In this document: piece after piece, positions 8,392 through 17,103 of the stretch
Numbering within the stretch: the stretch's first letter is position 1
Layout: every line of letters begins with the position of its first letter
NCBI GenBank assembly: GCA_963677215.1
Contig: OY781919.1
Location: 2,914,001 to 2,978,000 of the forward strand
DNA from: G963676795 sp963677215
GTDB lineage: Bacteria > Desulfobacterota > Desulfuromonadia > Desulfuromonadales > Geopsychrobacteraceae
DNA length: 64,000 bases
Direction of reading: 5' to 3'
Position numbers and translations under genes: made by a program
Notes under the pieces: generated by a model
Databases searched by the model: none
What the model saw: the letters and a program-made list of their open reading frames with translations, nothing else
What the model was told of the DNA's origin: nothing

Positions 8392-9738
8392 ATGAATTTA
8401 GCAGTTATTGGAACCGGCTACGTCGGTCTGGTAAGCGGTGCCTGCTTTGCCGAGATGGGCAATCGCGTTTATTGCGTCGATGTCGACCAGGCCAAGATTG
8501 AAGGCCTGCATCAGGGCCGTCTGCCAATCTACGAACCCGGGCTTGAGCCGATCGTTAAAAGAAATTTCGAAGAGGGGCGGCTGCGTTTTACAACCAGTCT
8601 AGGCGAGGCAATGAAGGAAGCGAACCTTCTGTTTATTGCTGTTGGTACTCCTCCAGGAGAAGATGGTTCGGCTGATCTCAAATACGTTCTGGCGGTTGCC
8701 CGACAGATCGGTCAGTTGATGACAGATTATTGCGTTATCGTTGACAAGTCGACGGTTCCCGTCGGTACTGCCGAGAAGGTCAGTGCTGCGATCCAGGAGG
8801 AACTGGACGAGCGTGGTGTCAGCATAGCTTTTGATGTTGTCAGTAATCCCGAATTCCTTAAAGAGGGTGCCGCGATCGATGATTTCATGAAGCCGGACCG
8901 GATCGTTGTCGGTACGGGCAGTGAAAAAGCCAAGGGGGTCATGCACCAACTTTATGCACCATTCAACCGGAATCATGAACGAACCCTGTTTATGGGGGTT
9001 CGTGACGCCGAGATGACCAAGTATGCTGCTAATTCCATGCTGGCGACAAAGATTTCATTCATCAACGAGATTGCGACTCTCTGTGAAATGATGGATGTCG
9101 ATGTTGAAAATGTCAGAAGGGGGATTGGCTCGGACAGTCGTATCGGGTTTTCCTTTATCTATCCCGGTTGTGGTTATGGCGGATCCTGTTTTCCCAAGGA
9201 TGTTCAGGCGCTGGTGCGCATGGCTGAAGATCTTGATTTCGAACCGGAAGTTCTGCGTTCGGTAGAAACCCGCAATAAACTGCAAAAGCAGTGGTTTGCC
9301 AGACAGACTGAAAAACGTTTCGGCAGAGATCTTGCTGGGCTGAAATTCGCGGTCTGGGGGCTGGCGTTCAAACCGGGCACGGACGATATGCGTGAGGCCC
9401 CGGCAAAGGTTCTGCTCGCTGATCTGATTGCCGCCGGGGCTGAGATTTCAGCCTATGATCCGATTGCCATGGATGTTGCCAAGAAGGAACTGCCGGGTGA
9501 GTGGTTTGAAAGTGGTTCTTTGTCCCTGGCCAAGAATCAGTACGAAGCGCTTGAAGCTGCCGATGCCCTGATTCTGGTGACGGAATGGAAGCCGTTCAGA
9601 AATCCAGATCTGGAAGCTTTAAGGCGTATGATGAAGCAGAAGATTATTTTTGACGGCCGCAATCAGTACGATCCTGAGTCGATGACTTCAGAGGGTTTCG
9701 AGTATTTTGGGGTAGGTCGGACACATTATAACGCTTAG
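8392..9738 (+). CDS. ugd: UDP-glucose 6-dehydrogenase
   Basis: NAD-dependent double oxidation of UDP-glucose to UDP-glucuronate, a precursor for surface polysaccharide. 448 residues. The Rossmann motif AVIGTGYVGLVSG is at the N terminus; FVGTPP-type (AVGTPPGEDG) and STVPVGTAEKV blocks follow. The catalytic cysteine is in GYGGSCFPKD, about residue 261, and the C-terminal domain has FKPGTDDMREAP. No other polysaccharide gene is adjacent, so the destination of the sugar is not clear from this window. Confidence 0.95.
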   Translation: MNLAVIGTGYVGLVSGACFAEMGNRVYCVDVDQAKIEGLHQGRLPIYEPGLEPIVKRNFEEGRLRFTTSLGEAMKEANLLFIAVGTPPGEDGSADLKYVLAVARQIGQLMTDYCVIVDKSTVPVGTAEKVSAAIQEELDERGVSIAFDVVSNPEFLKEGAAIDDFMKPDRIVVGTGSEKAKGVMHQLYAPFNRNHERTLFMGVRDAEMTKYAANSMLATKISFINEIATLCEMMDVDVENVRRGIGSDSRIGFSFIYPGCGYGGSCFPKDVQALVRMAEDLDFEPEVLRSVETRNKLQKQWFARQTEKRFGRDLAGLKFAVWGLAFKPGTDDMREAPAKVLLADLIAAGAEISAYDPIAMDVAKKELPGEWFESGSLSLAKNQYEALEAADALILVTEWKPFRNPDLEALRRMMKQKIIFDGRNQYDPESMTSEGFEYFGVGRTHYNA

Positions 9739-9792
9739 TAATATTTTTCGTTGACAACCTTTTGGGATCTTTGGTATATCCAAGCTCCCTTC

Positions 9793-9868
9793 GGGCGAAT
9801 AGCTCAGCTGGGAGAGCGCCTGCCTTACAAGCAGGATGTCGGGGGTTCGAGCCCCTCTTCGCCCACCA
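9793..9868 (+). tRNA. tRNA-Val(TAC)
   Basis: 76-nt cloverleaf with encoded CCA. Acceptor GGGCGAA pairs with TTCGCCC. The anticodon arm CCTGC/GCAGG encloses CTTACAA, giving anticodon TAC. Followed directly by an intrinsic terminator. Confidence 0.96.
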
Positions 9869-9878
9869 TAAAAAATGA

Positions 9879-9905
9879 AAAAGGCTCCTTAACGGAGCCT
9901 TTTTT
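9879..9905 (+). terminator. Intrinsic terminator after tRNA-Val
   Basis: AAGGCTCC and GGAGCCTT form an 8-bp or longer stem with a 5-base loop, followed by a T run (9899-9905). Confidence 0.85.
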
Positions 9906-9931
9906 CGTTCTTGCTGATTGCGCAGGTGATT

Positions 9932-10582
9932 ATGGTTTTGGAACAGACACCGATCACAATATCCGACTGGGGTCTGCTTGATTATTCAGAGGCTCTTGGC
10001 CGGCAGATGGAACTGCTTTCCCTGCGTCTTGACGGGAAAGTCGGCGATCAGCTGATTCTGCTAGAGCACCCGGCGACTGTCACTCTCGGACGCAGGGGCG
10101 GTGCAGGCGACCTGCTTCTGGATGAGACCCTGTTTCCCGAACGGGGAATCAGCTTGGAGCGAATCAAGCGGGGCGGAATGGCAACGGCACACGAGCCGGG
10201 GCAACTGGTCGCCTATCCGATTCTGGCCCTGAAAAAAAAGGATATTCGCTGGTATGCCGATGGTGTCCTCGGCTCGGTTGTCGACCTGTTGGCTGATTAT
10301 GGTGTGCAGGGTGTGCTGAAACCGGGAGAGCCCGGTGTCTGGGTGGCCGGAAAAAAAATCTGCAGTTTCGGCATCGCGCTGAAAAAATGGATTTCCTGTC
10401 ATGGGGCAGCCGTCAATCTGAATAATGATCTTGCGACATTCTCAACGATCATCCCCTGTGGTCATCCTGGTGAGGTCGTCACCTCGCTCAGTGCGGTACT
10501 TGGACATAGGGTCGATATGAGCAAAGCAAAGCGACAGTTCGTTGACCATTTCTGCAGAAGATTCAGCTATTCCCCAATGTAA
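9932..10582 (+). CDS. lipB: Octanoyltransferase LipB
   Basis: Transfers octanoyl groups from acyl carrier protein to lipoyl domains. 216 residues from the ATG at 9932, which follows AGGTG. HPATVTLGRRGG near residue 45 and GKKICSFGIALKKW (catalytic Lys) near 135 are family blocks, as is the catalytic cysteine in IPCGHPGEVVTSL near 175. The usual YHGPGQ loop reads AHEPGQ, a deviation at a normally conserved Tyr and Gly. Catalytic Lys and Cys are intact, so it should still be active. No lipA is adjacent. Confidence 0.9.
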   Translation: MVLEQTPITISDWGLLDYSEALGRQMELLSLRLDGKVGDQLILLEHPATVTLGRRGGAGDLLLDETLFPERGISLERIKRGGMATAHEPGQLVAYPILALKKKDIRWYADGVLGSVVDLLADYGVQGVLKPGEPGVWVAGKKICSFGIALKKWISCHGAAVNLNNDLATFSTIIPCGHPGEVVTSLSAVLGHRVDMSKAKRQFVDHFCRRFSYSPM

Positions 10583-10662
10583 ATAGATGTATTTTTTGAA
10601 TGAATTAATCTTTTGAGTCTGCTAGTCTTAGAGATCATTATTTTTATTTCAGGGGGTCTTGA

Positions 10663-11520
10663 ATGACAACTGATTTTCAGACTGTTGTAAAATCAATCCG
10701 CGATCTGCCGCCCATGCCGGCCGTTGCGGTTAAGGTTATGGAGCTTTTAGGCGATCCGAACGTCAATTACACCAAGCTAGGCAGCACGATCTCCAGTGAT
10801 CCCGCCGTATCGGCTCGTTTGCTCAAGGTTGCCAATTCCGCCTTTTACAGCATGAAGCGTCAGATCAAAACTCTTGATCATGCTATCGCAATTGTTGGTG
10901 AGAGAACGTTGCGTAGCCTGGTTCTGGCAGCAAGCCTCGAGGGGATGAACAAGTCATACGGCTTGCTGGAGAAATTGCTCTGGGAAGATGCCATGGGCTG
11001 TGCCGTCGGATCCCGAATCCTGGCCCGTAAATTTAATACCGTCGATGCAGAAGAGGCCTTTTTGGCCGGTTTGTTTCGTCATCTGGGTAAAATCATCATG
11101 AATTACAGTGACCCTGATGCATACCGGGCACTGGTTGAAGCACTCTATTGCGAAGGTGGCAACGCCAGAGAGCTTGAAGGGAAGTATTTTCCCTATGCGC
11201 ATGCCGTGGTTGGTGCTGCGGTGCTGGATAAATGGAACTTCAACCGCAATCTGGTTATGAGTACCCTGCATCATGAAGACCTGGTGATCGACCCGGAGGA
11301 AGAGGGGGCAGATGCCATGCTCAAGCTGACTGCAACTGTTAACATGGCTGACTTCATCTGTGCCCGGCTGGGAATCGGTCAGCGTCAACCGCAGGATGAC
11401 CTCCTTATTGAGGATAATCCTGGCGTAAGGGTTTTGGGGCTGTCAACCGAAGAGGTTGAGACGGCGCTTCAGGAAATTGAGACGGTCTTTAATGACAACC
11501 GTGATTATTTCATAAATTAA
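10663..11520 (+). CDS. HDOD-domain protein
   Basis: 285 residues, almost entirely one HDOD domain, a metal-site-lacking relative of HD phosphohydrolases used in signalling. The N terminus (IRDLPPMPAVAVKVMELLGD) and the SARLLKVANSAFYSMK and LRSLVLAASLEGM blocks are typical. There is no attached receiver or GGDEF domain. Such proteins are common in Geobacter-type bacteria and often act in motility or cyclic-nucleotide networks; the partner here is unknown. It is followed by a terminator, so it is probably a single-gene unit. SD is AGGGGG before ATG. Confidence 0.85.
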   Translation: MTTDFQTVVKSIRDLPPMPAVAVKVMELLGDPNVNYTKLGSTISSDPAVSARLLKVANSAFYSMKRQIKTLDHAIAIVGERTLRSLVLAASLEGMNKSYGLLEKLLWEDAMGCAVGSRILARKFNTVDAEEAFLAGLFRHLGKIIMNYSDPDAYRALVEALYCEGGNARELEGKYFPYAHAVVGAAVLDKWNFNRNLVMSTLHHEDLVIDPEEEGADAMLKLTATVNMADFICARLGIGQRQPQDDLLIEDNPGVRVLGLSTEEVETALQEIETVFNDNRDYFIN

Positions 11521-11543
11521 TAGTCCGTTTAGTCTTGTTTTCA

Positions 11544-11566
11544 GGGAGCCGTTGGCTCCCTTTTTT
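11544..11566 (+). terminator. Intrinsic terminator after the HDOD gene
   Basis: GGGAGCC / GGCTCCC stem with a GTT loop followed by six T. Confidence 0.88.
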
Positions 11567-11601
11567 ATTGTCTTCTGACTGAATCTGATTATGATGTGGG
11601 C

Positions 11602-12336
11602 ATGAAAGAACGTCTTGATAAATTACTGGTTGATCTGGGCTTTGCGCAGTCCCGAGAGCGGGCCAGAGCGCTGATTCTGGCTGGAAATGTGGTTGTCGAT
11701 GATCACCGTATCGACAAGGCCGGAACCCAGGTAGCCGTCGACTCGGTAATCAGGGTCAAGGGGCAGGATATTCCCTATGTTTCCCGTGGTGGTTTGAAGC
11801 TCGAGAAAGCTCTGCAGGCATTCAAACCCGATACGCTGGGGATTGTGGCTATCGATGTCGGGGCTTCGACAGGCGGTTTTACTGACTGTCTGCTGCAGAA
11901 CGGGGTTTCGCGGGTTTATGCCGTCGATGTCGGTTACGGTCAGCTGGCCTGGAAGTTGCGGGAAGATCCCCGTGTTGTCAACATGGAACGCTGCAATATC
12001 AAGGACCTGTCGGGTGAGGATCTGGCAGAAAGACCCTCGCTGGCGGTCATTGATGCGTCGTTTATCTCTCTTGCCAAGGTTCTGCCTGCGACGCTCAAGC
12101 TTCTGACTTCTGGCGGTGGTGTTATCGCTCTGATCAAGCCGCAATTCGAAGTCGGTCGGGATCTGGTCGGTAAGGGCGGTATTGTTAAGGATCGTCAGCT
12201 GCAGGATCAGGTTGTCGAGAATATCTGTGCTCTGGCTGTGGAGTTGGGCTGCTCTGTAGGTGGGGTGATTGAAAGTCCGATTCTCGGCGCTAAAGGGAAT
12301 CGCGAATTTCTTATCCATCTGAAAAAAAGCCAGTAA
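11602..12336 (+). CDS. tlyA: TlyA-family rRNA 2'-O-methyltransferase
   Basis: 244 residues: an N-terminal S4 RNA-binding domain (ERLDKLLVDLGFAQSRERAR, about 3-22) and an FtsJ-like SAM methyltransferase domain with motif I AIDVGASTGGFTDCLLQ at about 84-100. VGYGQLAWKLREDPRV and GIVKDRQLQ are characteristic of TlyA/hemolysin-A type proteins, which methylate cytidine ribose in 16S/23S rRNA. The family is often annotated as hemolysin A, a name without good support for this role. The ATG at 11602 is preferred to a GTG six bases earlier. Confidence 0.88.
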   Translation: MKERLDKLLVDLGFAQSRERARALILAGNVVVDDHRIDKAGTQVAVDSVIRVKGQDIPYVSRGGLKLEKALQAFKPDTLGIVAIDVGASTGGFTDCLLQNGVSRVYAVDVGYGQLAWKLREDPRVVNMERCNIKDLSGEDLAERPSLAVIDASFISLAKVLPATLKLLTSGGGVIALIKPQFEVGRDLVGKGGIVKDRQLQDQVVENICALAVELGCSVGGVIESPILGAKGNREFLIHLKKSQ

Positions 12337-12498
12337 TTGTCTATTCCTAAACTATTCATGGTGCAAGATTGGGTTAGAAATTCTTACCGGACTCTGCTAC
12401 TATCTGCTGACGACATTGGCTGGATTGGCAAGTCATATTACGGGGTGTTGAATGTCGTGTATGCGGACAGCTTTTCAATAGCCCGATAAGGAGTTTTT

Positions 12499-12846
12499 AT
12501 GACGACAGAGTGTTTGTTTTGCAAGATTATCGCTGGAGACATTCCGGCTGATAAGGTTTATGAGGATGATAAGGTCGTCGCCTTTGCGGATATTGCTCCC
12601 CAGGCACCGCATCATTACCTGATTGTTCCGTTGAAACACATTGGAACAACTCTCGACCTGACCCCGTCGGAGAATGAACTTATTGGCCATATTTACCAGG
12701 TTGCTGCCCATATTGCTGAGGACAAAGGGTTTGCCGAGGATGGCTTTCGCATTGTCAATAACTGCAATGAAGGAGCAGGGCAGACGGTCTGGCATCTTCA
12801 TTTTCACCTGTTAGGCGGTCGGCAGCTCAACTGGCCTCCGGGGTAG
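12499..12846 (+). CDS. HIT-family (HinT-like) nucleotide hydrolase
   Basis: 115-residue HIT protein. CLFCKIIAGDIPADKVYEDD opens it and HLHFHLLGGRQ near the C terminus is the HxHxHxx nucleotide-phosphate site. HinT enzymes hydrolyse adenosine phosphoramidates. SD AAGGAG precedes the ATG. The next gene starts seven bases after the stop, so the two are probably co-transcribed. The 162 bases upstream hold no gene; a promoter is likely but not clearly readable. Confidence 0.92.
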   Translation: MTTECLFCKIIAGDIPADKVYEDDKVVAFADIAPQAPHHYLIVPLKHIGTTLDLTPSENELIGHIYQVAAHIAEDKGFAEDGFRIVNNCNEGAGQTVWHLHFHLLGGRQLNWPPG

Positions 12847-12853
12847 ATCTTCA

Positions 12854-14284
12854 ATGCTGCCGTACGATAGTAAAACTGAGCAGCGCTTGATGACCGACAT
12901 CATGGAGCTGCTCGTGACCCATTATGGAGCCGAGCTGTCGGAAGATGAGCTGGACAGCGAGATTGCCCGGGTAGGGCAGGCGCTGGAGGATGCCCGCACC
13001 TCTCACAGGGGGCAGCAGCGCAAATCTGGCGAACCCTACATCTTTCATCCGTTGCGCGTGACTCACCTCGCCGCCAGACACTGGATGGATTTCCCTTCTG
13101 TGATGGCGGCGTTGCTGCATGACGTTGTGGAAGACACGCCAGTGACCCTCGAGGATGTCAGGCTCAAATACGGTGACGAGGTGGCCCATCTCGTCGATGG
13201 TCTGACCAAGGTCACTGACGACCTGATGAGTCGGGAGGATCTCAAGAAGGAGACCTATCGCAAGACTCTGCTTGTCGCTATTGATGATATTCGTGTTCTC
13301 TGTCTCAAGTTCTGGGACCGGATTGACAACCTGCTGACAATTGATGCTCTGCCATCCCACAAGCAGAAGCTGATCGCGGAAGAGACCATCATGGTCTATG
13401 TGCCACTGGCTCAGCATCTGGGGATGGGGTATGTCGCGACGGAGCTTGAGTCCCTGTCCTATGCGTTGCTCTATCCGCGACGCGCCAAGAGATACAATGA
13501 CGCCATTGGGTCCCTGCAGGTGAAGACCGGAGATTTTCTACGTAAAATCAAAGGAGCAATCCATACCAGTTGCGAAAAGCAGAAGCTGACTGTCCAGCTG
13601 AAAGATCGCTGGCGGCCTTTCTCGGTCGCTGCTACGCGGACCATGCAGAGAGGTTTTCCGTCACTCTATACCCTGGAGGTGCAAGTTGACCGGATGATGG
13701 ATGCCTATATCTTTCTGGGTATCCTGCACAGCCTCTATCCGCCAATTCCGGGTAAGCTCAGAGATCATCTCAATTACACCTCTCCGCATGGCTACCAGGC
13801 CCTGAAGACATCGGTTCAGGCCGGTGAACAACGGCTCAGAATTGAGATAACAACGCGTAAACTTGCTCGTTTCAACGAATCCGGGGTGCTTGCTCCCGGT
13901 TTTCAGTTCCGTCATGAAAACTTTAAGGAACTGATGAAGTCGCTCATGGATGGGGAATCGGCGTTCGACACCGAATCGCTCAAACTGGCCTCTGCGACGA
14001 TTCAGGTTTACACCCCACAGGGGGATATCAGAACCTTGCCGGAGGGGAGCAGTGTCCTCGATTTTGCCTTTGAAATCCATGATTCTCTCGGTTTGCATGC
14101 GCGTCGTGGGGTCATTAATGGTAACACCCGTCAGTTGAAAACCCGTCTTCTGGATGGTGATCAGGTTCTGGTCGAAACATCCAAAGTTCCTGAAGTCCTG
14201 CCTAAGTGGTTGGAGTGGGCGATCACCCCGAAAGCGCGTAACAGCATCCGGCGTTATCTGAGAAATAAAGTCAAATCAGTATAA
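12854..14284 (+). CDS. RelA/SpoT-like protein: HD hydrolase domain intact, synthetase-like domain degenerate, TGS domain
   Basis: 476 residues, much shorter than classic Rel (about 720). The N-terminal HD domain keeps the (p)ppGpp hydrolase metal ligands: His in YIFHPLRV, HD in LLHDVVEDT and Asp in KFWDRIDN. The central part still aligns with the synthetase fold (AYIFLGILHSLYPPIPG, then a YQALKTSV-like block) but lacks its catalytic residues: the RxK loop, the Asp (LYTLEVQVD region) and the Glu of EVQIRT (here RIEITT). A TGS domain follows (IQVYTPQGDIRTLPEGSSVLD, split here as family match) and there is no ACT domain. Likely a hydrolase-only alarmone enzyme. It is coupled to the HIT gene. Confidence 0.85.
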   Translation: MLPYDSKTEQRLMTDIMELLVTHYGAELSEDELDSEIARVGQALEDARTSHRGQQRKSGEPYIFHPLRVTHLAARHWMDFPSVMAALLHDVVEDTPVTLEDVRLKYGDEVAHLVDGLTKVTDDLMSREDLKKETYRKTLLVAIDDIRVLCLKFWDRIDNLLTIDALPSHKQKLIAEETIMVYVPLAQHLGMGYVATELESLSYALLYPRRAKRYNDAIGSLQVKTGDFLRKIKGAIHTSCEKQKLTVQLKDRWRPFSVAATRTMQRGFPSLYTLEVQVDRMMDAYIFLGILHSLYPPIPGKLRDHLNYTSPHGYQALKTSVQAGEQRLRIEITTRKLARFNESGVLAPGFQFRHENFKELMKSLMDGESAFDTESLKLASATIQVYTPQGDIRTLPEGSSVLDFAFEIHDSLGLHARRGVINGNTRQLKTRLLDGDQVLVETSKVPEVLPKWLEWAITPKARNSIRRYLRNKVKSV

Positions 14285-14294
14285 GTTATCGGTC

Positions 14295-15350
14295 ATGATC
14301 TCAAAAATACTCATTATACTCTGCCTGTTGGCTGTGCAACTCTGTGGAGTTGTTTCGGCCGGTCAGGTCAATGTTTTCATTTACCACCGCTTCGATGAAG
14401 CTCGTTATCTGTCGACCAACATTTCTACGGATATTTTTCGTGAGCAACTGGAATATCTGAAGCAGAACCATATCGAGGTGCTCTCGCTCAGTGAGATTGT
14501 CAGGCGCCTGCGAAGCGGAGAGGCGCTGCCGGACAAGGCGGCTGCCCTGAGTATTGATGACGCTTTCAGCTCATTTTATAGCTCAGGAATGCCCTTGCTG
14601 CGTGAGTATGGGTATCCGGCTACCCTGTTTATCAATAGTGATGCGGTTTCAACCTCCGGATATATGAGCTGGGATCAGATCCGTGAGGTTGCGGCTGATG
14701 GAATTGAGATCGGTCATCATACTGCATCCCACCCTTATCTCGTTGAAAAGCAGGCTGGCGAGTCTTATCTGCAGTGGCGGCAGAGAATTTGGGATGAGCT
14801 ATCCATGGCCTCAGAGCTCTTCAAAAAGGAGCTGGGGATTTCTCCTGAATTATTTGCCTATACCTTCGGTGAATATTCACCAGAGGTCGTGGAGTTGGTC
14901 AAGGAGTATGGGTTTTCAGCCGCATATGCTCAGCAGTCTGGAGTCGTTTCCGACGGGGCACAGCTTTTTGCGCTTCCACGCTTTCCGATGGGCGGCCCCT
15001 TTGCGACTCTTGCCGGGTTTGTTCAGAAGCTGAATATGAGGGCTCTGGCGGTGCAGGAGACTGAGCCAGTTGATCCAGTTGTCGGTCTGAATCCTCCGGT
15101 TCTGAAACTCAAACTGCAAGATGCTGTACTGGCCAGGGGCGCAATCAATTGCTTTGTTCAGGGGGACAACAGTTGCAGCGTTAACAGTTTGAACGGTCAG
15201 GATGGTTGGATAGAAATAACCGCTGAAAAGCCTCTTAGTGGGCGGCGTAATAAATATACCCTGACCATTCAGGCCCGGGACGGTTCATGGGCCTGGTACA
15301 GCCATTTGTGGATCAATGCCAGCAATCCGGTCCGTTTTGTGGAAAATTAG
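14295..15350 (+). CDS. Secreted polysaccharide deacetylase (NodB homology) protein
   Basis: 351 residues with a signal peptide (about 1-22, ending VVSAGQ). The NodB domain at about 25-210 has LSIDDAF (catalytic and metal Asp pair) and GHHTASHPYL (HxxxH metal site), so a metal-dependent carbohydrate esterase is expected, acting in the periplasm or outside. A roughly 120-residue C-terminal extension of unknown fold follows and contains a Cys pair (NCFVQGDNSC). The gene is 10 bases after the Rel-like gene and ends before a terminator. PgaB-like proteins are the nearest functional analogy, but no other exopolysaccharide genes are adjacent. Confidence 0.83.
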   Translation: MISKILIILCLLAVQLCGVVSAGQVNVFIYHRFDEARYLSTNISTDIFREQLEYLKQNHIEVLSLSEIVRRLRSGEALPDKAAALSIDDAFSSFYSSGMPLLREYGYPATLFINSDAVSTSGYMSWDQIREVAADGIEIGHHTASHPYLVEKQAGESYLQWRQRIWDELSMASELFKKELGISPELFAYTFGEYSPEVVELVKEYGFSAAYAQQSGVVSDGAQLFALPRFPMGGPFATLAGFVQKLNMRALAVQETEPVDPVVGLNPPVLKLKLQDAVLARGAINCFVQGDNSCSVNSLNGQDGWIEITAEKPLSGRRNKYTLTIQARDGSWAWYSHLWINASNPVRFVEN

Positions 15351-15450
15351 TGCGGCAGATTTCTGAAATTTACTAGCTTGTGACATCAGCAGGAGTGGAG
15401 TGCCGCGATATGCGGTGTTCCTAGGAGAAACTTGAAGCGACCAGTCCCAG

Positions 15451-15481
15451 GTTCGAATCTCATGAGACGTTCGAACTTTTT
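15451..15481 (+). terminator. Intrinsic terminator downstream of the deacetylase gene
   Basis: GTTCGAA (15451-15457) and TTCGAAC (15470-15476) with an inner palindrome TCTCATGAGA, followed by five T. It superficially resembles a tRNA T arm but no tRNA is present. Confidence 0.65.
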
Positions 15482-15537
15482 GATGCGCTTGTTGTCTGCT
15501 GTGCGGTTATGAGGGTAAGTTGCTTTGCCTGACGCGA

Positions 15538-16443
15538 TCAGCTGCTGGTCCTGAGTTTGACATCAGAGAATCTGCTCAGACGGTTTTTGCGGATCATGGC
15601 TTGAAGTTCCCTGACATAGTCTTCACCACGAATCGAATAGAGGGTCAGTCCTTCTGCCAGTTTCAGCCCGTCCAGACTATCGCCAGACTGGCGGATCTCA
15701 AATCTGATCTGACGCAATTTGGTATAGGCCTTGTGAGTGTTCAGGTTGTGCAGGTAGGAGCGAACGGAATCGTAGACTGTTGCGAACTTCTCAACCTCGT
15801 AGGTCGCGCCTGCCGGGCGATCCTCTGGTACAATCCCTGCTCCTTTTTTGAAGGTCCATTCACCAAAGATATTATTGGCAACCTGGGTAAAACGGGATGT
15901 CCCCCAGCCTGATTCATTTGCAGCCTGAGCGAGAGCCAGATCTGCAGGGATAATATCCACTCTTTTAAACAGTTTCTGGAGGATGATTTCTTCCTGTCCC
16001 GGGTTGTAGTCAACCTTGTAATGACTGGCGATTCTGGTCAATGCTCTTTTCTGGGTCTTGGTCAGCCGGCCAGTCGTTTTGAGTTCTTTCTGAATTTTCA
16101 GCAGCTTGTTGCGTTCGACACGTATTTCATCATTCGCAAGCAGAATCATCGGCAAAAGGGCCTTGAAGAAAAGTCTTTTGCGCTCATTGGTACTGCTGAT
16201 GTTTGCCAGATCTTCCGGAAGGTTTGCCAGAATGATCGGTGGAACACCATTGTCGAGAGCATCGAGCTGATAGCTGTAGCGCTGGTACTCAAATTCGAGA
16301 TCCTGGTAGAAAGATTCACCGATAACCTGAATGTCAGGACCTTCATAGATGGGGGCATTGCTGGTGCTGAAACTTGTCAGAGTCAGCCCCAGTATTGCGA
16401 TGGCGATGATTGTTAAGTTGCAGATTTTACTATTATTATTCAT
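15538..16443 (-). CDS. Bax-like glucosaminidase (GH73-type) exported protein
   Basis: 301 residues with an N-terminal signal/anchor segment (about 8-28). The C-terminal half carries the Bax/FlgJ-type glucosaminidase signature: LAQAANESGWGTSRF, with the catalytic Glu in ANESGWG, then NNIFGEWTF. It should cut the glycan chain of peptidoglycan in the periplasm. The N-terminal third (PPIILANLPEDL and the FFKALLPMILLANDEI region) is also typical of Bax. Transcribed convergently with the deacetylase gene and divergently from yjbQ; the ribosome site is weak. Confidence 0.87.
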   Translation of the reverse strand: MNNNSKICNLTIIAIAILGLTLTSFSTSNAPIYEGPDIQVIGESFYQDLEFEYQRYSYQLDALDNGVPPIILANLPEDLANISSTNERKRLFFKALLPMILLANDEIRVERNKLLKIQKELKTTGRLTKTQKRALTRIASHYKVDYNPGQEEIILQKLFKRVDIIPADLALAQAANESGWGTSRFTQVANNIFGEWTFKKGAGIVPEDRPAGATYEVEKFATVYDSVRSYLHNLNTHKAYTKLRQIRFEIRQSGDSLDGLKLAEGLTLYSIRGEDYVRELQAMIRKNRLSRFSDVKLRTSS

Positions 16444-16609
16444 TGTGCATATGCTTTTGTTATTCTTTCTTTGTTCTAAAGCGACTTGTCCTTATATATT
16501 AATCGCATTGTTGTGTCAATACAAGATAACCCATTGATTTTTCGCTACATGTTGATTTGTAGCCGATAATATATAGAAAAATGTTTCATTACTGTGAGGA
16601 GAGGTTAAT

Positions 16610-17029
16610 ATGAAAACCTATCGAGAGGAGCTCTGGTTCGATATTCCGACACGCAGGGCTTACCTCAATATAACGCCTGAGGTGGTCAGGTGTCTGAAGG
16701 CGAGTGGCGTCAAAGAAGGACTAATGCTCTGTAATGCCATGCACATCACCGCATCCGTTTTTATCAATGATGATGAGTCCGGTCTGCATCAGGATTTTGA
16801 TCGTTGGCTGGAAGGACTGTCACCTCATGAGCCTTTGAGCCTATATAAGCATAACAATACCGGTGAAGATAATGGTGATGCTCATCTCAAACGGAGTGTC
16901 ATGGGCAGGGAAGTCGTGGTTGCTGTGACGGAAGGTAAGCTTGATTTCGGGCCATGGGAGCAGATTTTTTACGGGGAGTTTGACGGTTGCCGACGAAAGA
17001 GAGTGTTGGTTAAGATTATCGGAGAATGA
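16610..17029 (+). CDS. yjbQ: YjbQ/UPF0047 family protein
   Basis: 139 residues, full length for this family. The signature HITASVFINDDESGLHQD (about 46-63) and the late block GPWEQIFYGEFDG are clear. YjbQ proteins show weak thiamine-phosphate synthase activity in vitro; the physiological role is unsettled. SD GAGGAGAGG precedes the ATG. A strong stem-loop follows the stop codon. Confidence 0.93.
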   Translation: MKTYREELWFDIPTRRAYLNITPEVVRCLKASGVKEGLMLCNAMHITASVFINDDESGLHQDFDRWLEGLSPHEPLSLYKHNNTGEDNGDAHLKRSVMGREVVVAVTEGKLDFGPWEQIFYGEFDGCRRKRVLVKIIGE

Positions 17030-17042
17030 TCCTTTCCGGCTC

Positions 17043-17080
17043 AGAGCTGAGGGAGAAGTCCCTCAGCTCTCTATGTTTTT
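17043..17080. terminator. Bidirectional intrinsic terminator between convergent genes
   Basis: A perfect 12-bp stem AGAGCTGAGGGA / TCCCTCAGCTCT with a 4-base loop. T run on the plus side. It separates yjbQ from the convergent lipoprotein gene. Confidence 0.85.
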
Positions 17081-17103
17081 AGAGTGATTTTTCCGGACAA
17101 TAA

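Noticed and set aside
15440..15481. tRNA-like T arm (AGGTTCGAATCTC)
   Set aside because: The arms around the TTCGAAT loop do not pair and no acceptor or anticodon arm is present; it is a terminator palindrome.
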